Source of the DNA: Bacteroidales bacterium | Lineage (GTDB): Bacteria > Bacteroidota > Bacteroidia > Bacteroidales > P3 | Direction of reading: 5' to 3' | NCBI GenBank assembly: GCA_031257915.1 | Contig: JAIRNR010000051.1 | Location: forward strand, 1-64,000 | Length of the DNA: 64,000 bases | Shown here: piece after piece, positions 35,894-44,576 of the stretch | How the letters are laid out: each line of letters starts with the position of its first letter | Position numbering within the stretch: position 1 is the first letter of the stretch | Notes under the pieces: generated by a model | The model's database searches: none | Told to the model about the DNA's origin: nothing | The model's input: only the letters and a program-made list of their open reading frames with translations | Position numbers and translations under genes: made by a program

Positions 35894-36446
35894 TTTCTAT
35901 TTCAATTTTGTCGCACAAGCTACAATAAATGCAATGTCGGCATTTGTTTATATTAGTTTCAATATCTGTTTCGGGGTTAAAATTTTTAAAGCTTTCAATA
36001 AAATTTATAAGTTCTTTTTTATTCTCATCAGTGGGCAATTCTATTGGAAAAGTAATGTTCGTACTTATTGCATAAAAAGCGAGCCTGTTCACATTATAAC
36101 CCATTTCAACCAGACAAAAATATTGTGCCCATAATTGATAAATCTGTCCGAGATAAATCTTGTCAAGTTTATACTTCCGCTCTATAAGTAGCCTTTCTTT
36201 CTGTTTGTAAATATCAATCTTTCCTGCAACACCAAGTTCATTACAGTAAACGGATATGCCGACAATATCGTCTTTTCTGCTGCTATACTTTTTTTCGTCA
36301 ATTTGTGAATGTGATGCCTTACCCTGCGTTTGTGGTATAGCATGATAAAGATCTTCATCCGCTCCCATATATACGTTGTGTAAATAGATAGAATACGGAC
36401 AAAATACAAAGTCGTTAAGCGTTGAAATTGCTATGTAGTCGTGCAT
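35883..36446 (-). CDS. cas4: CRISPR-associated Cas4 nuclease
   Basis: The 187 residues form a RecB-type nuclease with an iron-sulfur cluster. Visible: the first cysteine in FVFCPYSIYLHNVY (Cys16), His46, the catalytic Asp in VAGKIDIYKQ (Asp78) and the E-x-K pair in LIERKYKL (Glu89, Lys91), a Tyr/Gln helix QIYQLWAQYFCLVEMGY, and the C-terminal cysteine cluster KCRHCIYCSLC (169-178). In type V-A systems Cas4 trims prespacers and helps select those with the correct PAM. It starts 29 bp downstream of the second effector gene and overlaps cas1. Confidence 0.96.
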   Translation of the reverse strand: MHDYIAISTLNDFVFCPYSIYLHNVYMGADEDLYHAIPQTQGKASHSQIDEKKYSSRKDDIVGISVYCNELGVAGKIDIYKQKERLLIERKYKLDKIYLGQIYQLWAQYFCLVEMGYNVNRLAFYAISTNITFPIELPTDENKKELINFIESFKNFNPETDIETNINKCRHCIYCSLCDKIEIENVY

Positions 36447-36475
36447 TTATTCATCTTGCTAATGAAAGTCCTCCG

Positions 36476-39400
36476 TCAGAAAGATACATGCTTTTTTTTC
36501 AAAAAATTCTCAAATCCGCGTTTGGCAATATTAAAACCAGCAATGCCATCGTTGGAGTGCATAATATTTGCAGTACTAAAACCACAGTTCTCTGAACAAA
36601 TTGTTGTATGTTTTAATCTCCCAATGGTACAAACAGGACATTCCTGACTTGTATTTGCTTCGTTTACAAATCCTATATTACCAAACCTCAACAGATCTTC
36701 TTCACCCCTTACTTTATTTTCCCGTATCGTCATTAGATTTTTTATCGGCGGAACAAGTCCGTAGTTCTGAAATTTTTGATAAAGTTTTCTTTCCAAAATC
36801 CTGTAAATATTGCCGCTGAATCTTTCCAAACTTTGCTCAACTTGCGTTACACCAAAGCCCTCTTTTACAATCAATCCCTCACCGTTAAAACGCTGTTTAT
36901 ATTGCTTGTAGAGAAAATCAATAACGCCAATAACATTTGCAACAAGTGCCTGTTTTACATTGTTTATTTTCAAGTCAAGTTCCTCGTTTGAAATTTTTCT
37001 AATATTAAAACCCTCTATCATTGCTTTGATTGCCTGTTTGTCTTTCACAATGGAATAAAACTCTTCTTTTACTTTGAAAACATTGCGGACATCAGAAATA
37101 ACAGACGCACTGTCATGCCCTTCACCGATATAACAAATCGCAAAAAGCATCTCTTTTGAAAAGTTGCCTTTTATTTTTTGACACTTTCCAAATTCTTTTT
37201 TTTCTGCATCTGATAATGTTATATTTTCCCTGTCTTCAAAAATCCACTTCAGATATTTCTGTTTTTCCTCGTCTGATAATTGATCATATTTGTTCTTGTC
37301 AGATATATATTCTGCAAATTTTGCTTTTCCCTCATCCGTGAGTTTGTCTTCAATTTTTACTTCTTTTGCCGTTTCTTTTTCGGAGTGGTCATTCATTTCA
37401 TAAATATTGCGCTGTGCGTGTTTGAGCCAAAGATTGAGAAATGCAGAGACATCGCCGTTTGTAACAATATTTCCGTTTATAACTTTTGCAATCGTTAAAT
37501 CTAAAGTCAGGACATTTTTTTTCTCAAATATTTCGTCAAACATCTTATTATAATCATCTTCATTCTTACCAAAAGTACGGCAGTAAATGTCTTTATCCAT
37601 AAAATATGACGGATTTTGTACTACTTTTCTGTCTTTGTCATTTTTGTCTTTTTCCGTATAACATAGATTTTTTATAGTCAATACCTCAAAACCGTAATCT
37701 TTAACTTTTTGCAATTCTTCAATTTTTTCTTCGTTTGTCGATTTATCAAAACAGGGTAAATATATTCCCAAAGTTGAGAGTTCAATCTCACCATTATCAA
37801 GACCTATTGCAAATTTTATATTTTCCTCGTTAAACTTTTTATTAAAGATTTCTACAGATTTTTTAAACTCTTCGTCTGTAATAAATGCAAGTTGTTTTGC
37901 CGGCGTATTGCTGTGCTCGGATATGGTTGTGATAAGCGTAAACTGCGGATGCAGGTATCTGTTTTTTTTCTTTTCGTCGTACTTATCGCTCTCTTTTCCA
38001 TATTTTTTAACTCTGCTCTCTTTCGGCTGACGATAGGTGACTGTAATTTCGGGATTTAAACGTATCTCAAAGTTGTTTTTATCATTATTGTCATCCCAAA
38101 ATTCTCTCCAAATTTTAGTATGCCGTTTATCGGAATGAGTGGTTGAAGTACTCCTTAAATCCGAAGATGTAATATTAAAAATCTGTGCACCGTATTGTTC
38201 TTGTAAAATATTTTCAATCTTATCATTACAAACAATCAGACGAACGTAACAAATTTTCTCAAGCGCGATTTTAAAATCATCTAATGAGGCAAAATCCTTT
38301 AACACAACATCGGTTTGTACTTGTTTTGGGATATTAAGTACTTGTTTGGCGTAATTTGAGCCTAAAACGTTTTTATAAAATTCAATTTTATCCTGTTCCC
38401 TGCCCTGAAATTCAAACTCTCCCCGTGGCATTTTTTGTACTTCCGCTTTAATACCCTCATTGAAACTGTTTGTTCCATTTTCCAAATAGCCAAAACATAA
38501 TTTTTGCAGACTTCGATATGTGAAACTCTCAAACAAAAATGCTTTTATCGCTCCGGTATCTATTTGCTGACTCTCAAGATACTTTTTACATTCGCCGGCT
38601 TTTTCTCTTGGAATAAGTACTAACAGGTGTTGATTGTTCTTTTCCATTATCACTGCCCAGTATTTAAGCATTTGGCTTTCGGTTTGCTCTCTTTCTATTT
38701 CTTTAAGTTTAGCCAGAATTTTGCCATGTTTTTGTGCGACTTTTCTGTATAAATTTGCAAATTGTTTATAGGTTTTGAATGAATTATTTTTATTCGCTGC
38801 AGTGATAAGTGAACCGCGTAAATTTTTCAAATTACGCAATTCAATACGCAACTGTTTTTTCTGGTTATCGACATCACACTGGTTTATTTCTGTTGCTTTT
38901 TTTTCAATTTTATTTGTTAGTTTTTTATAATATTCCAAATGCTCCGACGACACATCTTTAAAAAGATAAAGTTCATTACTTCTCTGCAAACTGTCATAAG
39001 TTAAGCCTTGTGCCGCTAACTCATTGAATTTTGCTTTCTGCAGGGCTTTAGTATTTTTTAAAAATTGTCTTAATTTTTCATAATTGGACTCACTTCCTTC
39101 TTTTATTTTCTCTTTCATTTCTTTGTTCATGGAAGAAAAATCACGTAAAGCATCATCCTTATTCCAGTCTTTAATTACCATCTCGTCTTGCAATTTTTTT
39201 GTCTCTTGAGCAAAGTCAACAGGTTTTTTATTTAATGTGTAATAATTAAAACTCGCTTTCGCAACGGGCAACCCGCTTGATTGTGCAGGTAAATATTCTT
39301 GTATTCCTGCAAGTAAATCTCGTTGCAATTCTGTTGTCTGATTCTTTATTATCATACTTAAATTGCCCTGTTCGTTTTTATCAATGGTATTTTCTATTAA

Positions 39401-39889
39401 AGAAATCAGGACTGGCAGAGCATTTTTTGCCTGCAAGCGTTTAAGCAGTAAACCATATCGTTCTCGCCTTGCCCTTTCGTTATTTTGTAATATTGCGTCA
39501 TTGGCAAGTGCAGCACAAGTGCGGCTAATCTCGTCAAAAATATCTTTAATTTTTGTTGCCAAGCCGATAATCTCGTCAATGGTAATTTGTTGCCGTCGCC
39601 CGTTATTTCTATTATGGCTGTTATAGTTGACATATTCCTGTTTTGCATAGACTCTCAACCATTCCCGCTTAATAATAATTTTATCTTTAACAGCAAATTC
39701 CTTGTTTCTTTTCAGATAAAATAAATAATTTTTTGTGTTACTTATAAAATCAGTTAACTTTGAAACAAAAGAAATAAGGTCAAAATCACCGTTTTTTGAT
39801 GTAACCGCCTTTACATCTTGCTCTATAATGTCGGCATTTTTCGGGTCCAACTTAAAGCGGACAGTTTTCGTTGTTTTGTACTGTTCCAT
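36476..39889 (-). CDS. cas12a2: Second type V effector, Cas12a2-like
   Basis: The 1137 residues are not a copy of the neighbouring Cas12a. The N-terminus MEQYKTTKTVRFKLDPKN matches the start of Cas12a-family effectors. A split RuvC nuclease is visible: RuvC-I in FAIGLDNGEIELSTLG (Asp698), RuvC-II in GEGLIVKEGFG (Glu1010) and RuvC-III in MHSNDGIAGFNIAKRG (Asp1114). Between II and III lie a helical stretch and a four-cysteine zinc ribbon (ECPVC at 1084-1087, CSENC at 1098-1102) in place of the Nuc domain of Cas12a. The I-II interval is long (about 310 residues). Co-occurrence with Cas12a, shared repeats and the zinc ribbon are features of Cas12a2, which is triggered by target RNA and degrades nucleic acids non-specifically to abort infection. 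A more distant, new type V subtype is the alternative. Confidence 0.8.
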   Translation of the reverse strand: MEQYKTTKTVRFKLDPKNADIIEQDVKAVTSKNGDFDLISFVSKLTDFISNTKNYLFYLKRNKEFAVKDKIIIKREWLRVYAKQEYVNYNSHNRNNGRRQQITIDEIIGLATKIKDIFDEISRTCAALANDAILQNNERARRERYGLLLKRLQAKNALPVLISLIENTIDKNEQGNLSMIIKNQTTELQRDLLAGIQEYLPAQSSGLPVAKASFNYYTLNKKPVDFAQETKKLQDEMVIKDWNKDDALRDFSSMNKEMKEKIKEGSESNYEKLRQFLKNTKALQKAKFNELAAQGLTYDSLQRSNELYLFKDVSSEHLEYYKKLTNKIEKKATEINQCDVDNQKKQLRIELRNLKNLRGSLITAANKNNSFKTYKQFANLYRKVAQKHGKILAKLKEIEREQTESQMLKYWAVIMEKNNQHLLVLIPREKAGECKKYLESQQIDTGAIKAFLFESFTYRSLQKLCFGYLENGTNSFNEGIKAEVQKMPRGEFEFQGREQDKIEFYKNVLGSNYAKQVLNIPKQVQTDVVLKDFASLDDFKIALEKICYVRLIVCNDKIENILQEQYGAQIFNITSSDLRSTSTTHSDKRHTKIWREFWDDNNDKNNFEIRLNPEITVTYRQPKESRVKKYGKESDKYDEKKKNRYLHPQFTLITTISEHSNTPAKQLAFITDEEFKKSVEIFNKKFNEENIKFAIGLDNGEIELSTLGIYLPCFDKSTNEEKIEELQKVKDYGFEVLTIKNLCYTEKDKNDKDRKVVQNPSYFMDKDIYCRTFGKNEDDYNKMFDEIFEKKNVLTLDLTIAKVINGNIVTNGDVSAFLNLWLKHAQRNIYEMNDHSEKETAKEVKIEDKLTDEGKAKFAEYISDKNKYDQLSDEEKQKYLKWIFEDRENITLSDAEKKEFGKCQKIKGNFSKEMLFAICYIGEGHDSASVISDVRNVFKVKEEFYSIVKDKQAIKAMIEGFNIRKISNEELDLKINNVKQALVANVIGVIDFLYKQYKQRFNGEGLIVKEGFGVTQVEQSLERFSGNIYRILERKLYQKFQNYGLVPPIKNLMTIRENKVRGEEDLLRFGNIGFVNEANTSQECPVCTIGRLKHTTICSENCGFSTANIMHSNDGIAGFNIAKRGFENFLKKKHVSF

Positions 39890-39976
39890 TGTGCTATTTT
39901 TTTAATTTGTTAATTTTTCTCTAACTTCTTAAACTCTTGCTCCTTTTATGAGATTAACATCTTGCCATCGTCCAAA

Positions 39977-42900
39977 CTATTGAACAAACCGCAACCACTC
40001 TTTGTTGCTTATTGCAAGTTTTACCTTTCTCAAATCATCCGCATCCTGTATCTGCTTAACGCACCATAAACCTTTGCGGGCAATATTGTATGCACCGTTA
40101 GCATCGGCATCCGTCGGCAAAGTTGCAGGCTTTGCTTCTGTCGCATTCGCAGATATTTCTCGTGTGTCAAAAAACTCACCTTTGCTGTCGGAAACAGGTG
40201 ATATCATATAATCGGTTGTTGTGCCTGTTATTGAATTTCGCATTTGGACAGTCAGTTTGAACAAATGTAATAAACGGTCAAAAAACTCCTTTTCGGTTTG
40301 TTTGCTAATGTATTTTTTGAGGTCAGCATTATTTTTTAACCATTTATCGAAATCATCACTGTTAAACAATTTTTTTAATTCCTCTGTAATATTAATTTCC
40401 CGATTATCCCACTTGTTATTTTTTTCAGGATTTCTAAATGTCTCTATTCTTTTACCATAAGTGCAGATGACCCAATTTTGACGAGTGTCAGCTGTTTTAG
40501 GATTAAATTTTGTGTAATCATCAACTTCAAACTCAAAATACTTTTTACTGCTGTTATAGCGAATATCCTTGAATTTGTCAAAAAACACTTTTGCCTTATC
40601 TATACTCTCGTATGTTGTATAGAACATATTTACAAATCCTGTAATCGGACAGATTTTGCTTGTACTGTGCGCAGGGACATAAAATAAAAATCCATTTTGT
40701 TTACCCATTTTTTGAAAACTCTCGAATTTGTTCGTCAACTGATACGCTTTAAGTAATCCGCCGTCTGCGCTTGCATCTTTCTTTTTGTCCACAAGGTAAT
40801 TTAATTTATCTATCAGCATTTTCTCAAATTTCTGATACACCTGTTTTTCTACTTTCTGTCTGCTGCGCTTAAAACCCAGGTTCAAATCTTCAAGCACAAC
40901 TATCGCCCTGTATTCAACAACAAGTTTTGCGATTTCATGTACTACTTGCGAAATATAGCCTTCTTTCAGTTCCTTGATATTTTCTATCGTCTTCCAATTT
41001 TTGCGTGCATTTTCCCTGTCGCCCTCTTTTTTTTCAAGTAATTTATGGTAATCGGTTTTTATTTGCTGTCCCTGTTCATATCTGTTTATGATTTCATTTA
41101 ACGAAAATTGCTTAATTATTTTTCCGTTAAGATCAATTAAAGACAAATAAAGCAGGTGTCTTTCGCCCCTGTCTATTCCTATAATATGCTTTATACCGCT
41201 TCCTTTTATAAATTCATTTACCTGTTCATTTATATTTTCTTTACCGCGTGCCTTGAAGTTTATATCTATCGGAACATGAAAGATAAATTTATTTTCCGTG
41301 TAGCGGCGGTTTTTTATAATATCATATTCAAATACACTCTGCTTCTTTATATTATCGGGATTTTTATTTTCTATTGGCTCATTCGCCCTATGGATAACGG
41401 GATTTACAACACTGCTCGGACGGTAAAAAATCTCCGCATTGCCGTTCAATTTATAGACAACATCTTGCAGATTGGTCGTATCAAAAAGCATTTTCCAGTA
41501 AAGAGTGTGCATATTAGGAGTGCCTTTGCTGCTTGGAGAAAAATCTTTACTGTAAATTTGAAACAGATAAAGTTTGCCGTTTTCTACAAGTTTGTTTATG
41601 TCGTTTTCCGAGATGTTCCGAAACGTTATTTTATAGCCTTGCTCTGAAACTTCATTATAAAACTGATCGATGGTTTCGTATTTTGATGTGTCTGAAAAAC
41701 TAAAATTGAAATATTTCCAGTCGGCATGTTTGTTTATTGATGTCTTGAAAAAATCAATCAACCTGTGCATTTTATTTTTGTCAAATGTATCGCCTTTTTT
41801 ATGGCACCCTTTTTCATAAATGTCAAGTATTTCTCTGCTCGGCTTAAATTCAGCCTTGCCTTTCGTAGAAAAAAACACTTTAGGTAACATTTTATTTGGT
41901 CCGGGCAAGAGTTTATATTCTATTTTTTCAAAACACGGCTCATCGGTTTTTGCAACATCAATATCTAAAACTTTTTTACTGTCCTGCGGCATTATTGCCA
42001 AATAATAAAGTCCGCCTTTCTGCAAGATAACAGTAGTATTGTCATGTTCTTTATTTACGTCCCAACCGGCAGCAAGAGTAGAGTTTTCAAAATTAAGTTT
42101 AATTTTATTTGTGGAATATGGTTTGCGTGTTATATAGTTGCGTACTTTATCGTAGAGCGCAGTTATCTTACACAATTTTTCATATAAAGACAAGAAGTTG
42201 CCGTAAAATCTATCGTCTTTTTCTGCTTCGTTTTTCTTGCCAAGCAGAGGTTTTACAAAATGTAACAGGTTAAGAATACTGTCTAAAAGTGTTTTTATTT
42301 TTTCAACCGTATTATTATCCTGCGATAGATTTTTACTGTCAGGATATGCAGCAGTTAGAATTCCTTTGACATTATTATAATTATCGCTGATTATTTCAAA
42401 AATTGTTTTTTCAACGCCGTTTGTTTTGCCGAGTGATGAAAAATAATTTTCTATGTTTTTGCCGTTAAACTGAGGCTCCAATGCAACACATTCGTTAATA
42501 TATCCAATTGAAAAACTGTCTGTTTTTTTTACATATTTTTCTTTTTCCTTATCATATTTTTCCTGTGATTTATTTTCCCTTTTCGGATTACGATTTTCAT
42601 ATTCTGCTTCAATTGCTCTATGTATAAAACTCCAGTGTCCAAGATATTTTGAGGAAATATTTGTGAGTCCGGTGTCATTACACAGGAAAATTCCTGACAG
42701 GTCGTAATTTGATAAATTTTCAAGTAATGTTTTTATTTTGTTTAGTGGAATCTCCATGTATGCCTCATTTATGTCTTTCAGTACTTCGTTATCGTTATTG
42801 AACTGTTCCGGCAACCACGATAGAGACTCCCTGTCACTCAAAATCATTTTATGGAGCTTCGTGAATTGCGGTAACAGATTGTTTTTTCCCTTACATTTTT

Positions 42901-43729
42901 GATTGTATTTGCTTATGGATTCATTAAGTCCCACAATTTTTGTTGTCTCACCTAAATTTTTTCCGCCTATAATAGCATTATACAGTTCTATCTGTTTTTG
43001 CGTTACTGTTTTTGAATAGCTATTAAGCACGAAATATCTTTCTGATAATTTTAATTCTTTTTTCAGGTTTACCAACGTATTATCCTGCAATTGCGGCACA
43101 TCCTTTATATCGTCTAATTTACTTTTTATTTTCGCGAAAACACTGATATTTCCGATAAATTTCGGCAAATTATCATGTATGATGCGGTGCGCTATTGCCG
43201 TTGTCTTGTCTTCTGCGGAATACATGTTTTGACGATTCTTGTAGAAGCCGCCAAAATAAGTAGAGAACTTATCAAATTCTGATACTAACTGTTTTTTTAA
43301 ATTATCGTTTTCCACATAAGTCATCAACGCTTTTATGCCCTCACCCTCTTTTGAAATTTTATCATAGTTGATGTTTTTTGTGAATTTTTCGGATATGCTT
43401 TTTCTTAGTTCATTTTGCAATGTTTCCAATTCTTTTTTTTCTGCATCGCTTTTTTCTTTTTTGCTATATAAGTTGAGATATTTATTCAAATCATTCTCAT
43501 CAAAAGAAAAATCATTCAAAATGTTTTCTATAAAATTTTTGTGATATTCGTCAATTATTTTTTTTACTTTCTTGTAGCTCTCAGCACGTATTATATCGCT
43601 TTTTCCACGATACTGCTCCTGGTCGGACAGAATGCCGCTCTCTTCAATGTGAGTTAATGTTTTCCCAACGGGCTTCAATTCAAAGCGCAGTGTTTTCGAC
43701 AACGAATAAAGGTTTGTAAAATTTTTCAT
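39977..43729 (-). CDS. cas12a: CRISPR effector Cas12a
   Basis: The 1250 residues are the usual Cas12a length. It begins MKNFTNLYSLSKTLRFELKP, the conserved WED start. RuvC-I is IIGIDRGERHLLYLSL (Asp853), RuvC-II VVLEDLNLGFKRSR (Glu947), RuvC-III DADANGAYNIARKG (Asp1209). The Nuc-domain arginine lies in LTVQMRNSITG (Arg1164). The PI and WED landmarks LPGPNKMLPKVFFS and YWKMLFD are intact, so it should process its own crRNA and cut DNA beside a T-rich PAM. First gene of the leftward cas operon, 87 bp before the second effector. Its predicted promoter overlaps a site matched by a lone crRNA-like guide upstream. Confidence 0.98.
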   Translation of the reverse strand: MKNFTNLYSLSKTLRFELKPVGKTLTHIEESGILSDQEQYRGKSDIIRAESYKKVKKIIDEYHKNFIENILNDFSFDENDLNKYLNLYSKKEKSDAEKKELETLQNELRKSISEKFTKNINYDKISKEGEGIKALMTYVENDNLKKQLVSEFDKFSTYFGGFYKNRQNMYSAEDKTTAIAHRIIHDNLPKFIGNISVFAKIKSKLDDIKDVPQLQDNTLVNLKKELKLSERYFVLNSYSKTVTQKQIELYNAIIGGKNLGETTKIVGLNESISKYNQKCKGKNNLLPQFTKLHKMILSDRESLSWLPEQFNNDNEVLKDINEAYMEIPLNKIKTLLENLSNYDLSGIFLCNDTGLTNISSKYLGHWSFIHRAIEAEYENRNPKRENKSQEKYDKEKEKYVKKTDSFSIGYINECVALEPQFNGKNIENYFSSLGKTNGVEKTIFEIISDNYNNVKGILTAAYPDSKNLSQDNNTVEKIKTLLDSILNLLHFVKPLLGKKNEAEKDDRFYGNFLSLYEKLCKITALYDKVRNYITRKPYSTNKIKLNFENSTLAAGWDVNKEHDNTTVILQKGGLYYLAIMPQDSKKVLDIDVAKTDEPCFEKIEYKLLPGPNKMLPKVFFSTKGKAEFKPSREILDIYEKGCHKKGDTFDKNKMHRLIDFFKTSINKHADWKYFNFSFSDTSKYETIDQFYNEVSEQGYKITFRNISENDINKLVENGKLYLFQIYSKDFSPSSKGTPNMHTLYWKMLFDTTNLQDVVYKLNGNAEIFYRPSSVVNPVIHRANEPIENKNPDNIKKQSVFEYDIIKNRRYTENKFIFHVPIDINFKARGKENINEQVNEFIKGSGIKHIIGIDRGERHLLYLSLIDLNGKIIKQFSLNEIINRYEQGQQIKTDYHKLLEKKEGDRENARKNWKTIENIKELKEGYISQVVHEIAKLVVEYRAIVVLEDLNLGFKRSRQKVEKQVYQKFEKMLIDKLNYLVDKKKDASADGGLLKAYQLTNKFESFQKMGKQNGFLFYVPAHSTSKICPITGFVNMFYTTYESIDKAKVFFDKFKDIRYNSSKKYFEFEVDDYTKFNPKTADTRQNWVICTYGKRIETFRNPEKNNKWDNREINITEELKKLFNSDDFDKWLKNNADLKKYISKQTEKEFFDRLLHLFKLTVQMRNSITGTTTDYMISPVSDSKGEFFDTREISANATEAKPATLPTDADANGAYNIARKGLWCVKQIQDADDLRKVKLAISNKEWLRFVQ

Positions 43730-43838
43730 AATATTTATATTTTTGGGTTGTTTTTTATCACTTATATATTTGTTGCATTCATTAGTTTAGGTGCGCAGTT
43801 GTTTTGCTTTTGGGAAAGAGCCTACTTTGTATTTTTTG

Positions 43839-43846
43839 CAAAGATA
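43839..43846 (-). promoter_or_regulatory. Predicted -7 element of the cas12a promoter
   Basis: Minus strand TATCTTTG, an exact match to TAnnTTTG. A start site about 7 bp downstream would leave a leader of roughly 100 nt before the cas12a ATG. The -33 region would lie near 43866, exactly inside the sequence matched by the crRNA-like guide. Confidence 0.75.
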
Positions 43847-43854
43847 GTAATTTT

Positions 43855-43874
43855 TTTAGTTTGTGTACAGGATG
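43855..43874 (+). promoter_or_regulatory. Candidate Cas12a self-repression site (PAM plus seed) on the cas12a promoter
   Basis: TTTA at 43855-43858 would serve as a TTTV PAM. It is followed directly by GTTTGTGT (43859-43866), identical to the first 8 bases of the guide encoded at 44323-44316 on the minus strand. If one base of the guide is skipped, a further 7 bases (ACAGGAT) also match. The site covers about -26 to -41 relative to the predicted start of cas12a transcription, so a bound Cas12a would block RNA polymerase. An 8-base seed is enough for binding but too short for cleavage, as known for self-regulating CRISPR guides. Confidence 0.6.
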
Positions 43875-43907
43875 ATATAAAATATACAGAACAAATGCAT
43901 TTAAGTT

Positions 43908-44007
43908 GTCTATATCTTAATGCAAATATATAATATTTTAGACGATTACCGAATTGTTGGCTGTTGCCACGGTCTATATCTTAATGCAAATATATAATAT
44001 TTTAGAC
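43908..44007. CRISPR. Mini-array: two 36-bp repeats of an unrelated type, one 28-bp spacer
   Basis: An identical 36-bp sequence occurs at 43908-43943 and 43972-44007, beginning GTCTATATCTTAATGC and ending TATTTTAGAC; its ends pair (GTCTA / TAGAC). The 28 bp between the copies are unique and far richer in GC. Repeat length, terminal inverted bases and spacer length are all those of a CRISPR unit. The handle of the Cas12a arrays is absent, so Cas12a should not process it. It could instead be a duplicated operator. Orientation is unknown; in the minus direction the repeat begins GTCTAA, as in array 1. Confidence 0.55.
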
Positions 44008-44299
44008 TTTTTATTAAAGGCATATTTTTAATGTATTTAAAAACGACAGCCTCATCTGAAACAATGTTTGAAACATTCAATACGAATTTCCGAACATTAT
44101 ATAAACGAAATATTCCATAATAAATTTTGCAAAAAAAATGGAACATACAATGAAAATTATATGAAAATAAAACATTATTCACACAACTGCTCAACCTTTC
44201 GGACAATCCGATGAGTATCAGATTGTTGGCGGATTTTGCATGCAATCTGCTTACTGCAACAGTTTTATCTGCAAATACAGCAAACAAAAATATAATTCG

Positions 44300-44343
44300 G
44301 AATATAAATCCTGTGACACAAACATCTACAACAGTAGAAATTT
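44300..44343 (-). ncRNA. Lone crRNA-like guide upstream of cas12a (CreR candidate)
   Basis: The minus strand contains AATTTCTACTGTTGTAGAT (44342-44324), a perfect Cas12a handle. It differs from the local array handle (AATTCCTACTATTGTAGGT) by a paired change at the stem base (U-A for C-G) and one loop base. Ahead of it, GTTTAGAAC resembles the 5' part of a full repeat. The guide after the handle begins GTTTGTGTCACAGGAT. No second repeat follows, so it is a single unit and not an array. Its guide start matches the PAM-flanked site on the cas12a promoter. A possible promoter (TATATTTG, minus strand, 44466-44473) lies about 120 bp upstream; the 3' end of the RNA is unknown. Confidence 0.6.
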
Positions 44344-44490
44344 TCGTGTGTTCTAAACCGACACACGGGAATGATGTTTCATATTTCGAATTGCACGAAG
44401 TTAAACAAAAAGAAGTAAAAACAAGCAAAATTAAACCCCAAATATCCCTCAAAAAATCCCCCAACCAAATATAAATTGAAAAATTTTACG

Positions 44491-44498
44491 TAAATTTG
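44491..44498 (+). promoter_or_regulatory. Predicted -7 promoter element of the M16 peptidase gene
   Basis: TAAATTTG matches TAnnTTTG and lies 79 bp before the ATG at 44577. It separates the peptidase gene from the divergent cas operon. Confidence 0.6.
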
Positions 44499-44576
44499 AA
44501 TAAGACAACTTAAATTTGTCGTAACGCCGCCTGACTGCGGTCGGGAATCTCAAATAAATCAAAATACCCAACACCC

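Noticed and set aside
43946-44464. Minus-strand open frame of 172 residues with a lipobox-like start
   Set aside because: It runs through the crRNA-like unit and a copy of the 36-bp repeat, is rich in Phe and Cys in a way typical of antisense frames, and has no promoter or homology that I recognise.
44211-44474. Plus-strand open frame of 87 residues upstream of the M16 gene
   Set aside because: No signal, domain or plausible start context; overlaps the guide unit. Treated as chance.
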